Assembly (NCBI RefSeq): GCF_000399665.1
Contig: NZ_KB976985.1
Location: forward strand, 208,001 to 272,000
Source: Acinetobacter calcoaceticus ANC 3811
GTDB lineage: Bacteria; Pseudomonadota; Gammaproteobacteria; Pseudomonadales; Moraxellaceae
Direction of reading: 5' to 3'
Length of the DNA stretch: 64,000 bases
Of the stretch, positions 34,553 to 45,007 are shown piece after piece. Both the position numbers and the translations under genes were made by a program. The notes beneath the pieces were generated by a model. It made no database searches and was not told the origin of the DNA. It was given only the letters and a program-made list of their open reading frames with translations. The stretch's first letter is position 1; every line of letters starts with the position of its first letter.

Positions 34553-35653
34553 CTATTTATCTTCTGAATCATTTTTTCCACTATCAGGCGTTTTTAAATC
34601 TTTTACAGCTTTAATAAAATCGGTATTTGCTTTTATATTTTCATGCATTAGATTTTCACCACCTGTGTAACTTTCATGATGAATACCATTGCCAAAGTAT
34701 TTATAAGCCAAATCAAATCTTATTTTATCTTTTAGTTCTTTGGGCAGACCTGCTATATAACGAGGCAATGCATGAAGCTCTTTTGAAGTTCGGTAAGCTT
34801 CATCAGCTAAACGACGATTCATAAAAGATCTTTTTAGGAGGAAAGCAGCAAGTGTAGTAGAAAGAATTAGAAGGGAAATTTTTTGTACATAGAATGTAGG
34901 TGTATGATTCCCATGAAACTGTTCTGCTAGTTTAAACTTAATATTTTCGGTATTTATATCAATATACCAACCAAAAAAATATAAGAACATAAAAAAAAGA
35001 ATTATATAAAATGCAATTTCATAAAAAAGTGCGATTCTTTTAAACTTATTGGAATCATCTGCAAATATTTCGTGTACTTCAATATTTCTAAGATCATCTA
35101 ATGAACTCTCAATTACTTGTACCTTTTCATTTAGTTTCTCATTTTCTTCGTTAAACTCTTCTAAACGTTCAGAAAATTCACTTTCCATCTTTATATTCTG
35201 ATAATAATGGATTAGCTGTGTTAGATAAGACTCAATAGCAATAAGCATTGGATTTTCATAACCATTTTCAACTATTTGAATATTTTCAAGGTTATCTTTA
35301 GAAAAGAATTTACCAATTAATTCTTCTAATTTATTAACGATACGAATAGAAACACTTAAATCATCATAAAATGGATTATTTAGAAACGACTCCTCCCCCA
35401 AATTATCTAGAATATTAATTGCCTCTTTATAACGGTCACTTATAACAAATAGGTGATCATAAAGATTTTCATCATTTCCTCTATTTAAAGAATCTAGATA
35501 CTTCTCAACCTTAAACCATTGAATTTTTAATTTATTAATAAAATTTAATATTCCTTTCTCTTTTAATTCACTTTCGTTAACCAACTCCCCACCCCAAAAT
35601 TTATTATAAAGTCTTGACGCGTAATAGTATCTAAGCTTCTCCAAACTTTCCAT
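34553..35653 (-). CDS. Coiled-coil protein with two membrane segments, unknown family
   Basis: A 366-residue protein. The N-terminal part (1-155) is helical and acidic, residues 156-195 form a predicted coiled coil rich in Glu (ERLEEFNEENEKLNEKVQVI), two membrane segments follow (about 208-231 and 258-273), then a basic cytoplasmic tail (about 274-366) with an Asp/Lys-rich end. It starts 20 nt after the terminator that follows tRNA-Leu, with no evident ribosome-binding site (possibly leaderless). First gene of the AT-rich cassette. No homologue recognised; the layout (sensor-like helical region plus 2TM) is seen in some membrane effectors of phage-defence systems, which is only an analogy. 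Confidence 0.7.
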   Translation of the reverse strand: MESLEKLRYYYASRLYNKFWGGELVNESELKEKGILNFINKLKIQWFKVEKYLDSLNRGNDENLYDHLFVISDRYKEAINILDNLGEESFLNNPFYDDLSVSIRIVNKLEELIGKFFSKDNLENIQIVENGYENPMLIAIESYLTQLIHYYQNIKMESEFSERLEEFNEENEKLNEKVQVIESSLDDLRNIEVHEIFADDSNKFKRIALFYEIAFYIILFFMFLYFFGWYIDINTENIKFKLAEQFHGNHTPTFYVQKISLLILSTTLAAFLLKRSFMNRRLADEAYRTSKELHALPRYIAGLPKELKDKIRFDLAYKYFGNGIHHESYTGGENLMHENIKANTDFIKAVKDLKTPDSGKNDSEDK

Positions 35654-35671
35654 AATAAAAATTAGACCAAC

Positions 35672-35706
35672 AAAAAACCCCTAAGCCGTTAGCTTAGGGG
35701 TTTTCG
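35672..35706. terminator. Hairpin terminator between tRNA-Leu and the accessory cassette
   Basis: aacccctaagc (35676-35686) pairs with gcttaggggtt (35692-35702), flanked by an A run on the left and T run on the right. It terminates tRNA-Leu transcription on the minus strand and could act in both directions. Confidence 0.85.
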
Positions 35707-35728
35707 TAGAATCTTACGATTCTGAATA

Positions 35729-35815
35729 TGGTCCCGAGGGTCGGACTCGAACCGACACGTCATCTCTGACAGCGGATTTTGAGTCCGCCGCGTCTACCAA
35801 TTTCACCACCTCGGG
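35729..35815 (-). tRNA. tRNA-Leu(CAA)
   Basis: An 87-nt type II tRNA with long variable arm: acceptor CCCGAGG paired with CCTCGGG, discriminator A, encoded CCA; D-arm AAATTGGTAGACGC; anticodon loop CTCAAAA giving CAA; T-arm GGTTCGAGTCC. The 3' end points towards the AT-rich accessory genes (lower coordinates). No second copy of the 3' end that could be an att site was found. Confidence 0.95.
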
Positions 35816-35839
35816 AGAGGAAGTATGTTTGTGTTGCGT

Positions 35840-35867
35840 ATATTAGCGCGTTTGTAAAACTTGTCAA
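35840..35867 (-). promoter_or_regulatory. Promoter of tRNA-Leu
   Basis: On the minus strand, a perfect -35 TTGACA (35862-35867) is spaced 16 nt from a -10-like TAATAT (35840-35845), with a GC-rich discriminator (CGC) after it, 25 nt upstream of the tRNA. Confidence 0.75.
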
Positions 35868-35998
35868 ACCCTAAGTGAATATTATCGTTCACTTTTAGAT
35901 CATTTAAACATTTTTCATGATTTAGGCTATAAGCACAGCCATAAAAAAGCGAAAAAGTTTATACTAGGCCCAATTTTTGCGGTGTTTTTTTTCTAAAT

Positions 35999-37036
35999 AT
36001 GCAACTGTCCGACTTTTCCTTTGAATTACCTGATGAACTTATTGCCCGTTACCCTCTCGAATCACGTAGTGCTTCGCGGTTGTTACACTTAGACTCAAAG
36101 GGTCAATATCTCGATCACATGTTCACAGACATTATCGATCTGTTTGAAGAAGGTGATCTGTTAGTGCTCAATGACACCAAAGTCATGAAAGCACGACTTA
36201 AAGGAAAACGTTCTACAGGCGGTGCTATCGAGATTTTGGTTGAGCGCATGCTGAACCACACCACAGCGTATTGCCATATTAAATCGAGCAACTCGCCTAA
36301 AGCAGGTGCTGAGCTTTATGTCGGTGCCGATAACATTCCTGTGATTGTACGTGGTCGTCACGAAAATTTATTTGTGGTTGAGTTTTCACAGCCAATTTTG
36401 CCTGTACTTGAGCAATATGGTCAGTTACCTATTCCACCTTACTTTAACCGTGAAGCAGAAGAAATTGACACTGAACGCTATCAAACGGTTTTCCATAATC
36501 CAGAAAAAATTGCCAGTGTTGCAGCACCTACTGCAAGCTTGCATTTTGATGAAACACTTCTAGAAAAATTAGAACAAAAAAATGTTCAAAAAACCTTTGT
36601 GACTTTACACGTCGGTGCAGGCACATTTATGCCTGTTCGTACTGATGACATTACCAACCATATCATGCACAGTGAATGGTGTGATGTACCTCAAGAAACC
36701 ATTGATTTAATTTTGGCAACTAAAGCACGCGGAAATAAAGTGATTGCGGTTGGTACAACCGCGACACGTGCTTTAGAAAGTGCAGCTCAAGCTCATGGTG
36801 GTAAAATCGCAGCTTGGACTGGCGACACACAGATCTTTATCTATCCTGGCTATGAGTTCTGCATCGTAGATCGTTTAATTACTAACTTCCATTTGCCTGA
36901 GTCTACTCTGCTCATGTTGGTATCAGCACTTTCAAATCGAGACAACATTTTGGCTGCCTATGAGCATGCAGTTAAAAGTCGCTATCGTTTCTTTAGCTAT
37001 GGCGATGCCATGCTGGTTGATAAATTAGAAGTTTAA
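35999..37036 (+). CDS. queA: S-adenosylmethionine:tRNA ribosyltransferase-isomerase
   Basis: A 345-residue enzyme that transfers the ribosyl part of SAM to preQ1 in tRNA anticodons to make epoxyqueuosine. Family hallmarks: [24 protein letters not shown] at the N-terminus, [30 protein letters not shown] and [12 protein letters not shown]. Length is normal. There is no obvious ribosome-binding site before the ATG. It shares the queuosine pathway with tgt, which lies two genes downstream. Confidence 0.96.
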   Translation: MQLSDFSFELPDELIARYPLESRSASRLLHLDSKGQYLDHMFTDIIDLFEEGDLLVLNDTKVMKARLKGKRSTGGAIEILVERMLNHTTAYCHIKSSNSPKAGAELYVGADNIPVIVRGRHENLFVVEFSQPILPVLEQYGQLPIPPYFNREAEEIDTERYQTVFHNPEKIASVAAPTASLHFDETLLEKLEQKNVQKTFVTLHVGAGTFMPVRTDDITNHIMHSEWCDVPQETIDLILATKARGNKVIAVGTTATRALESAAQAHGGKIAAWTGDTQIFIYPGYEFCIVDRLITNFHLPESTLLMLVSALSNRDNILAAYEHAVKSRYRFFSYGDAMLVDKLEV

Positions 37037-37042
37037 AATTAA

Positions 37043-37086
37043 GGCTGGGTTAAACCTTATAAGTTGATTCGAGGTTTAACCCAGCC
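37043..37086. terminator. Long perfect hairpin after queA
   Basis: ggctgggttaaacct (37043-37057) and aggtttaacccagcc (37072-37086) form a perfect 15-bp stem with a 14-nt loop, 6 nt after the queA stop. No T run follows, so it may stabilise or process the RNA rather than terminate by itself. Confidence 0.55.
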
Positions 37087-37193
37087 CAAATATTTACAAT
37101 AAAAAATAATGAATTTAGCTCTTTGAGTTGCAGAAACTTATCGATAAAACGCAGGTATGAACTTTTAAATAAAAATTCCCAATTTAGAAAAAT

Positions 37194-38294
37194 TTGGTAT
37201 TTATCTCTTTCAATTTAAAAGATAATCTCGAAATAGCTCTTTATGATAATGAACACATTACTTCCATGCCAATCGATACTGTACAAGAAGCTCTTCATAT
37301 AAGGCGTAAAAAAAATACACAGGTTTTTCGCAATATCGCTCGACTTTGGGATGCTGGTCAAAAATCTCATTCAGCCCAAGATCTTTTAGATGCTTTACAT
37401 CCATGGCGTGAAGATCACAACCTTCGCTTTTTTAATGTGTTCCCCTATTTACTCGCCATTTGCAGCATCACCATATTGGCCTTTGGTTATTTTCTTCATC
37501 CACATATTCAATATATTTGGAGCTTTTTAGGTGCATTTTTAACAGGGTTTCTGGCGTATTTACTCTATCAATCTCAAGAACCTTTAACGCAAGTCGTTCG
37601 TTATCTAGAACAGCGTATGGTGATATTGCGTTATGGTTTACAATTTCAGCAGTTGCCAGCCTATCTTCCCATTCATGCGCAGCCAGTTTTAGTTCTGGGC
37701 AAATTAAAACAGTATTTCCCACTGTTTAACCGAGGGACTGAATCTAACGAAATTACCCAATATGCTTCGGTCACATGGAACGATGGCGTAACCGATCATC
37801 AAGTCTTGCTGTTTCAATATCATTACGTTAATGAAATACCGATTATTCAAGATCAAAGTAGCGATAAAAAAATTATAAAAGAAATTCATAAAGATTTATG
37901 GGGCGCTTTTATATTTGAAATGCCTGCCCTAGGTATTGCTGTCAGCAATCAGCGTTCTCGGTTTTTTACTCCCTACAGCAGTAAATGGCAAAGTAGTGAT
38001 ATTTTGATTAACCAAGAACTTAATATTTTTGGGGTTAATCAACATCAGTTAGCCAAAGAAGTCAGCCCAAGTCTAACTTTAAAATTACATGACTTTTTTC
38101 AGCACTTTACAGGTGATTTAATTTATCATCACGAAGAACAAATTTTGTGTTATCTGGGTGAGCAAAATCTTTTTCAGACCACCAGTAAGCAAAGTGAAAT
38201 TCATGATGTTTCAGCATTGCGTGGGCACTTACGTACCATGACCATGCCGCAATATGAAAAATTTCAGCAAGTAATGTTGAACTTAATTAAATAA
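37194..38294 (+). CDS. DUF3137-like membrane protein paired with LemA
   Basis: Up to 366 residues. Two hydrophobic segments (about 84-101 and 107-126) lie after a charged N-terminal third; the long C-terminal part has the DUF3137-like pattern (FNRGTESNEI, FEMPALGIAVSNQRSRFF, LHDFFQHFTGDLIYH). Such proteins often neighbour lemA; the function is unknown. Start is uncertain: an in-frame stop precedes the TTG at 37194, and the first ATG is at 37266, neither with a clear ribosome-binding site. The next gene, lemA, follows after 84 nt in the same direction. Confidence 0.7.
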   Translation: MVFISFNLKDNLEIALYDNEHITSMPIDTVQEALHIRRKKNTQVFRNIARLWDAGQKSHSAQDLLDALHPWREDHNLRFFNVFPYLLAICSITILAFGYFLHPHIQYIWSFLGAFLTGFLAYLLYQSQEPLTQVVRYLEQRMVILRYGLQFQQLPAYLPIHAQPVLVLGKLKQYFPLFNRGTESNEITQYASVTWNDGVTDHQVLLFQYHYVNEIPIIQDQSSDKKIIKEIHKDLWGAFIFEMPALGIAVSNQRSRFFTPYSSKWQSSDILINQELNIFGVNQHQLAKEVSPSLTLKLHDFFQHFTGDLIYHHEEQILCYLGEQNLFQTTSKQSEIHDVSALRGHLRTMTMPQYEKFQQVMLNLIK

Positions 38295-38378
38295 ATCTCT
38301 CGTATTACTTAACTGGTGACTCATTAAAAAATGAGACATCCAAAAGTGTACTGAGGGAATAACAATAAGGAACTGACC

Positions 38379-38948
38379 ATGACTGGTTTATTTATTTTTC
38401 TGGGGATTTTTGTTGTACTGATCGTCTGGGGCGTTCATATCCGTAATACCATCGTACGTTATTTCAATGCGACCAAACGCGCTTGGTCTGAGGTTGCCAA
38501 TTTCGAGCGTCAAAAGGTAAAGACTTTAGAGGCGCTTGAGACGACACTGAATCAATATACTCATTTTGAAAAATCGACATTAGAAAAAGTCACTGAATTA
38601 CGTCAGCAAATTCTTAATTTAAATGTGAATAACACTGATATTTCTCAGCTCCAACAAATCGAAAAAATGAGCAAAGAACTGATTCGTAGCTTAAATGTTG
38701 TTGTTGAAAACTATCCTGAACTTAAAGCCGATTCACTCTATAGCAAAATGATGGATGACATTCAGGAACAAAACGAAAATGTGGGTGCTGCGATTACTAT
38801 TTTTAACCGTAATGTCGAGCTGTTCAATAACCAGATTGAAGTATTCCCTAACAATCTCATCAATACATTAACTTTATCCAAGAAAGCGATTCGCCCATTT
38901 AAGGATAATCTGGTTAATGAAAATTTTGACTATAAACCTAATTTTTAA
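38379..38948 (+). CDS. LemA family protein
   Basis: A 189-residue protein with one N-terminal membrane segment (about 4-20) and a long three-helix bundle. LemA features are RYFNATKRAWSEVANFERQK, VVVENYPELKADSLYSKMMDDI (NYPELKA is the family signature) and AAITIFNRNVELFNNQIEVFPNNL. The function is not known; some members are associated with envelope stress or antigen presentation. The AAGGAACTG before ATG acts as ribosome-binding site. With the preceding gene it separates queA from tgt. Confidence 0.9.
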   Translation: MTGLFIFLGIFVVLIVWGVHIRNTIVRYFNATKRAWSEVANFERQKVKTLEALETTLNQYTHFEKSTLEKVTELRQQILNLNVNNTDISQLQQIEKMSKELIRSLNVVVENYPELKADSLYSKMMDDIQEQNENVGAAITIFNRNVELFNNQIEVFPNNLINTLTLSKKAIRPFKDNLVNENFDYKPNF

Positions 38949-39101
38949 TAGGAAAAAAACAGCCCCTAACCTGTCGGAAATTTTATCTATTTTATAGCCA
39001 GCTACATTTAGTAGTAGAACTACATCGCAGAATCAAGGAAAATAGCTCTCTTTTTAGCAGCGAACTGTTTCTTCGCCTCTGCTCGTGTTCAGGATTTTTA
39101 G

Positions 39102-40235
<1,134 letters not shown>

Positions 40236-40332
40236 GCCCGATTTGCGCTCAACCTCAAGACAAGGTAAATTGCAAAACGAATTAGGATTATGTCAGGTAT
40301 CTGACTCATATTTTTAACTTTAGGAAATCAAA

Positions 40333-40662
40333 ATGAGCTTTTTAATTTCTGCTGCACATGCAGCACCGGCAGCTGGCCCAACTACAGGTATTTTGCCAAA
40401 CATCTTGATGATTGTTGTATTCGTTGCAATCTTTTATTTCTTAATTTGGCGTCCTCAAGCAAAGCGTGCCAAAGAGCACCGTTCTTTAATCGAAAGCTTA
40501 GGTGTAGGTAGTGAAGTTGTGTTCGCTGGTGGTTTAATGGGCAAAGTGACCAAAATTGAAGGTGACTATGCAGTTGTTGAACTTAGCCGTGGTGTAGAAG
40601 TAAAAATTCAGCGTGCCAGCGTAATTTCAGTATTACCTGAAGGCACTCTAAATAACCTTTAA
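40333..40662 (+). CDS. yajC: Sec translocon accessory protein YajC
   Basis: A 109-residue protein with one membrane segment (about 22-43, ILPNILMIVVFVAIFYFLIWRP) and a small cytoplasmic SH3-like domain: RAKEHRSLIESLGVGSEVVFAGGLMGKVTKI. It associates with SecD and SecF, encoded downstream. The N-terminal portion is Ala/Pro-rich (SAAHAAPAAGPTTG). Ribosome-binding site TTTAGGAAATC precedes ATG. Confidence 0.96.
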   Translation: MSFLISAAHAAPAAGPTTGILPNILMIVVFVAIFYFLIWRPQAKRAKEHRSLIESLGVGSEVVFAGGLMGKVTKIEGDYAVVELSRGVEVKIQRASVISVLPEGTLNNL

Positions 40663-40671
40663 TCATAAAAC

Positions 40672-40696
40672 AGTCGTGCTTTAGCACGGCTTTTTC
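40672..40696 (+). terminator. Hairpin with T run between yajC and secD
   Basis: agtcgtgc-ttta-gcacggct followed by tttttc. It lies in the 51-nt gap inside an otherwise continuous operon, so it may reduce rather than stop transcription into secD. Confidence 0.75.
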
Positions 40697-40713
40697 ATTT
40701 AAGAAGAAAGCGA

Positions 40714-42615
40714 ATGCGTTACCCTGCATGGAAATATTTACTGATTCTGGTTGTTCTGGTAGTCAGTACATTATACGCACTGCCTAGTCTATATCCGGAT
40801 GAGCCCGCCGTTCAAATTTCCGGTGCCAAAGCTGGTACCCAAATTGATCAAAGTGTGGTGCAAAAAGCAGAGCAAATTTTAAAAACAGCAAATATTGCAA
40901 GTCACGATAATACTTTTACAAATAATGCTGCCCTCTTGCGTGTCAGCTCTTCTGAAGCGCAGTTGAAAGCAAAAGAAGTATTACGCCGTGACTTAGGTGA
41001 TCAATATGTTGTCGCCCTAAACCTTGCACCAACCACACCGGAATGGCTGCAAAAGATTGGCGCAAAACCAATGAAACTTGGTTTGGACTTACGTGGTGGT
41101 GTCCACTTCTTGCTTGAAGTAGATATGGACAAAGCCGTTGCCCAACGTATGGAAACCTCTGCCACCGATTTGCGTCGTCAGTTCCGTGAAAACAAGATCA
41201 AATTTAATAGTCTTGCATTAACAAACAATGTAATCACTGTTCAATTTGCTGACAATGCTGACCGTGATGCAGCAATGGATTTTTTACGTCGTAATGGTAA
41301 TGAATATACCCAACAGGCATTAGCAAGCTCTACAGGTTCTACTTTAAAGCTTTCTTATACTGATGTACGTCGTCAAGAAATCCAGTCATATGCGGTGAAT
41401 CAAAACTTAACAACATTACGTAATCGTATTAACGAACTTGGTGTTGCAGAAGCATTGGTACAAAGTCAGGGTAGCAACCGTATTGTTGTTGAATTACCGG
41501 GTGTGCAAGATACAGCTGAAGCTAAACGTGTTTTAGGCCGTACTGCAAATCTCGAATTCCGTTTAGTTTCTGACTCAAATGATCAATATATTGACCCATA
41601 TACAGGTAAATATAATGGTCAACCTTTACCTCCGGGCACAGAAGTTTTTGCTTATGAGTCTTTAGATAGCGGTCGTCAACTTTTGTTGCAACGTAACCGT
41701 ATCTTAACTGGTGAGCGTGTTCAAAATGCAAGTTCTGGCTTTAGCCAAGACTCTGGTGGTGCCGAGGTAAATATTACCCTCGACAGTGCTGGCGGTAAGC
41801 TTATGTCCGATGCAACTCGTAATGCTGTTGGTAAACGCATGGCGGTATTGTTCATCGAAAATAAGCAAAAAATTACTTATGTCACAGATCCTAAAACTGG
41901 TGCACAAACAGAAGTTCGTACTCCATACACTGAATCTGTAGTCATTAATGCTGCAACTGTTCAAGCCGTTTTAGGTTCAACTTTCCGTATTACCGGTTTA
42001 AGTTCTCCTCAAGAAGCATCAGAACTTGCATTAATGCTACGTGCAGGTGCTTTAGCTGCGCCAATGTATTTTGTTGAAGAACGTGTAGTTGGTCCAAGTC
42101 TTGGTCAAGAAAACATTGATAAAGGCGTATTATCAACTCAAATCGGCTTCTTGCTTGTTGCAATCTGGATGGTGGTTTTCTTCCGTCTATTCGGTTTAAT
42201 CGCTAACTTTGCACTTGTTGTTAACTTAGCAATGATTTTAACAGTCATGTCATGGATTGGGGCTTCCCTCACCTTACCGGGTATTGCCGGTATCGTTATT
42301 ACCATTGGTATGGCAGTCGATTCTAACGTATTGATCTGTGAACGTATCCGAGAAGAAATGCTCTGGGGAGCCTCGCCCAAGCAGGCCATTGTGGCCGGTT
42401 ATGATCGAGCCTATAACACCATTTTTGACTCGAACTTAACGACGTTCCTCGTTGCTTTCATTTTGTTTGCAATTGGTTCAGGCACAATTAAAGGTTTCGC
42501 AGTAACATTAATGATTGGTATTGTGTGTTCGATGTTTACTTCAATTACAGTGACTCGCGCAATTGTACAAATCATTTATGGTAAACGCCGTAACTTGAAA
42601 AAGTTGAGCATTTAA
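40714..42615 (+). CDS. secD: Protein translocase subunit SecD
   Basis: A 633-residue inner-membrane protein of the RND superfamily. One N-terminal TM (about 8-26), a large periplasmic region (about 27-460) starting with the P1 head, containing LGLDLRGGVHFLLEVDMDKA, and five C-terminal TMs (from about 468), with TITIGMAVDSNVLICERIREE as the membrane Asp/Arg site that uses the proton gradient. Together with SecF it helps pull proteins through SecYEG. The ATG is preceded by GAAGAAAG. secF follows 8 nt after the stop. Confidence 0.97.
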   Translation: MRYPAWKYLLILVVLVVSTLYALPSLYPDEPAVQISGAKAGTQIDQSVVQKAEQILKTANIASHDNTFTNNAALLRVSSSEAQLKAKEVLRRDLGDQYVVALNLAPTTPEWLQKIGAKPMKLGLDLRGGVHFLLEVDMDKAVAQRMETSATDLRRQFRENKIKFNSLALTNNVITVQFADNADRDAAMDFLRRNGNEYTQQALASSTGSTLKLSYTDVRRQEIQSYAVNQNLTTLRNRINELGVAEALVQSQGSNRIVVELPGVQDTAEAKRVLGRTANLEFRLVSDSNDQYIDPYTGKYNGQPLPPGTEVFAYESLDSGRQLLLQRNRILTGERVQNASSGFSQDSGGAEVNITLDSAGGKLMSDATRNAVGKRMAVLFIENKQKITYVTDPKTGAQTEVRTPYTESVVINAATVQAVLGSTFRITGLSSPQEASELALMLRAGALAAPMYFVEERVVGPSLGQENIDKGVLSTQIGFLLVAIWMVVFFRLFGLIANFALVVNLAMILTVMSWIGASLTLPGIAGIVITIGMAVDSNVLICERIREEMLWGASPKQAIVAGYDRAYNTIFDSNLTTFLVAFILFAIGSGTIKGFAVTLMIGIVCSMFTSITVTRAIVQIIYGKRRNLKKLSI

Positions 42616-42623
42616 GGAGATCG

Positions 42624-43589
42624 ATGATGACTAAAATGACTCAACAAGATTCAAAACAATATACTCGTCCGGATGATGCAAAAATCATCCCGTTCATGAA
42701 GATTGCCAAACCTGCGGCAATCTTCTCGATCCTGATTACGTTGGCGAGTATTTTCTTTATTGCGACTAAAGGCCTTAACCTCGGTTTGGATTTTACAGGT
42801 GGTGTTTCTGTCGAGTTGAACTACGCTCAACCAGCAAATCAGTCTGAAGTTGTTCAGGCACTCGGTAAAGCTGGTTTTAAAGATGCTGTAGTACAAACAC
42901 TGGGTAGTAATAAAGACTTAATCGTGCGCATGCCTGTACAAGATATTAAGGTCGAAGACCTTAGTAATGCCATCAATAAGGCTGTGCAATTACCAAACAA
43001 TGCCGCAGTAGTTCATAAAGTGGACTCTGTTGGTGGTCAAGTAGGTAACGAGCTGTATGTTCGTTCTGCTGGTGCAGTTGCCCTTGCACTTATTTTAATG
43101 TTGATCTACGTGACTATCCGTTTCGAGTTTAAACTCGCGATGGGTGCCGTGATGTCTTTATTCCATGACATCATCATTATTATTGGTGCTTTTGCATTAT
43201 TCCAGTGGCCGTTTGACCTTACGGTTTTAGCGGCGGTACTTGCTGTTATTGGCTTCTCGCTTAACGATAACATTGTTGTGTCAGACCGTATCCGTGAAAA
43301 TTTCCGTAAAATTCGTGGAGCGACTCCTCGTGAAATCGTCGATATTGCTTTAACTGAAACTTTACGTCGTACCATTCATACATCCATGACCTTAATGCTA
43401 GTCGTTCTAGCAATGATGTTCTTAGGTGGTGATGGCTTACACTGGTTCTCTGTTGCAATGTTTGTCGGTATCTTTGTAGGTACTTACTCTTCAATTTATA
43501 TCGGTACAGCTTTTGCCTTATGGCGTGGTCTTAACCGTCAGGACTTCATCGTTCAAGTTAAACCTGAATTTGAAGATGACATTCCTTAA
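42624..43589 (+). CDS. secF: Protein translocase subunit SecF
   Basis: A 321-residue partner of SecD with six membrane segments, a periplasmic domain (about 48-130) beginning LNLGLDFTGGVSVELNY, and the conserved AVIGFSLNDNIVVSDRIRENFRK in the fourth membrane segment. The ribosome-binding site AAGGAG overlaps the secD end. It contains an extra charged N-terminal stretch of about 25 residues (QDSKQYTRPDDAKIIPFMK). Confidence 0.97.
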   Translation: MMTKMTQQDSKQYTRPDDAKIIPFMKIAKPAAIFSILITLASIFFIATKGLNLGLDFTGGVSVELNYAQPANQSEVVQALGKAGFKDAVVQTLGSNKDLIVRMPVQDIKVEDLSNAINKAVQLPNNAAVVHKVDSVGGQVGNELYVRSAGAVALALILMLIYVTIRFEFKLAMGAVMSLFHDIIIIIGAFALFQWPFDLTVLAAVLAVIGFSLNDNIVVSDRIRENFRKIRGATPREIVDIALTETLRRTIHTSMTLMLVVLAMMFLGGDGLHWFSVAMFVGIFVGTYSSIYIGTAFALWRGLNRQDFIVQVKPEFEDDIP

Positions 43590-43610
43590 GTTGGATGAAG
43601 TAATACATAT

Positions 43611-43645
43611 AAAAAAACCGCGATTAATTCGCGGTTTTTTTTATT
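43611..43645. terminator. Bidirectional terminator between secF and coaBC
   Basis: aaaaaaaccgcg / cgcggtttttttt with a 7-nt loop between convergent genes. Confidence 0.93.
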
Positions 43646-43654
43646 TAAAACTTA

Positions 43655-44908
43655 TTATTTACGGCGCAATGCATCCGAAATTGCTTCAACCAACTGTTGA
43701 GAAATTTCTTGTTTAGATGCTTTCTCTAACTCACGCTTTTTCATGTGATAATTTTCAGCAAAGAAAACCGTCATCGCATTTTCATCAGAAGCAAAACCAA
43801 TATCTGCACGAGACACATCGTTACATGCAATCATATCTAGTTTTTTAGCAACCAGTTTTCCTGCCGCATATTCTTCAACATTTTGTGTTTCAGCTGCAAA
43901 GCCCACCATAAATGGACGTTTTTCCTGACCCGCAATGGTTGCCACAATATCTGGATTTTTTACAAGGGAAACATTCAACTCATCCCCTGCCTTCTTAATT
44001 TTATGCTCGGCAACTTCTGCTACGCGATAGTCTGCGACTGCGGCAGTTGCAATGAAGATATCACAGCCTGTCTCTAATGAGTCCATACTGATATCTAACA
44101 TCTGTCTTGCAGAGGCAACATTTACTCTTTTTACACCATTCGGCGTATCTAAACTTACAGGTCCAGCAATCAGAGTCACTTGTGCACCAGCAGCGTAACA
44201 AGCAGCAGCTAAAGCAAAGCCCATTTTACCGGTACTGTGGTTCGAGATATAACGAACAGGGTCAATCGCTTCACGCGTTGGTCCAGCAGTAATAACAACT
44301 CGCTTACCTGCCAACAACCCAAATTTTTCAGCGATGGCACGTTGAGCCTGATGGAAATAACCAGCTACTTGTCTTGCAATTTCTTCTGGCTCAGGCATAC
44401 GACCCAAACCAACATCACCACACGCCTGCTCACCTGCATCTGGCATGATCACATGCACGCCATCTTCGACCAATGTTTGTAAATTTCGTTGTGTAGCTTT
44501 GGCCGCCCACATTTGCTGGTTCATAGCAGGTGCAACCCAAACAGGAGATTTTGTTGCCAAAAATACTGTACTGAGCAAGTCATCTGCTAAACCATGCGCA
44601 AATTTTGCCAAAGTATCGCAACTTGCAGGCGCAACCAGTAATAAATCAGCCCAACGTGCTAATTCAATATGTCCCATTCCAGCTTCAGCCGCAGGGTCTA
44701 AAAGTTCAGTATGGACAGGATTCCCAGAAAGAGCCTGAAAAGTTAGTGGGGTAATAAATGCCTGAGCACCATGTGTCATGACCACACGCACATCAAAGCC
44801 ATAATCTTTGAGGCGACGGACTAAGATGGCACTTTTATAGGCAGCAATTCCGCCAGTAACAGCTAAAACGATGTTTTTATGAGGAATAACACTTAGATCA
44901 AAGCTCAC
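43655..44908 (-). CDS. coaBC: Bifunctional phosphopantothenoylcysteine decarboxylase/synthetase
   Basis: A 417-residue protein. The N-terminal flavoprotein CoaC domain (about 1-190) has VTGGIAAYKSAILVRRL, LLVAPASCDTLAKFAHGLADDL and AMNQQMW, with ACGDVGLGRM carrying the catalytic Cys. The C-terminal CoaB domain (about 195-415) begins VVITAGPTREAIDPVRYISN and joins cysteine to phosphopantothenate using CTP. It is a step in CoA synthesis. It is divergent from radC. Confidence 0.96.
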   Translation of the reverse strand: MSFDLSVIPHKNIVLAVTGGIAAYKSAILVRRLKDYGFDVRVVMTHGAQAFITPLTFQALSGNPVHTELLDPAAEAGMGHIELARWADLLLVAPASCDTLAKFAHGLADDLLSTVFLATKSPVWVAPAMNQQMWAAKATQRNLQTLVEDGVHVIMPDAGEQACGDVGLGRMPEPEEIARQVAGYFHQAQRAIAEKFGLLAGKRVVITAGPTREAIDPVRYISNHSTGKMGFALAAACYAAGAQVTLIAGPVSLDTPNGVKRVNVASARQMLDISMDSLETGCDIFIATAAVADYRVAEVAEHKIKKAGDELNVSLVKNPDIVATIAGQEKRPFMVGFAAETQNVEEYAAGKLVAKKLDMIACNDVSRADIGFASDENAMTVFFAENYHMKKRELEKASKQEISQQLVEAISDALRRK

Positions 44909-45007
44909 GAACAGGATACCTTACTGTTGCAGTGGCGCTCACAATAGCATTAAATACGCGCAGACCCAAGATTGATTGGGCAAACAAAATAAAATTTTAA
45001 GCGAATT

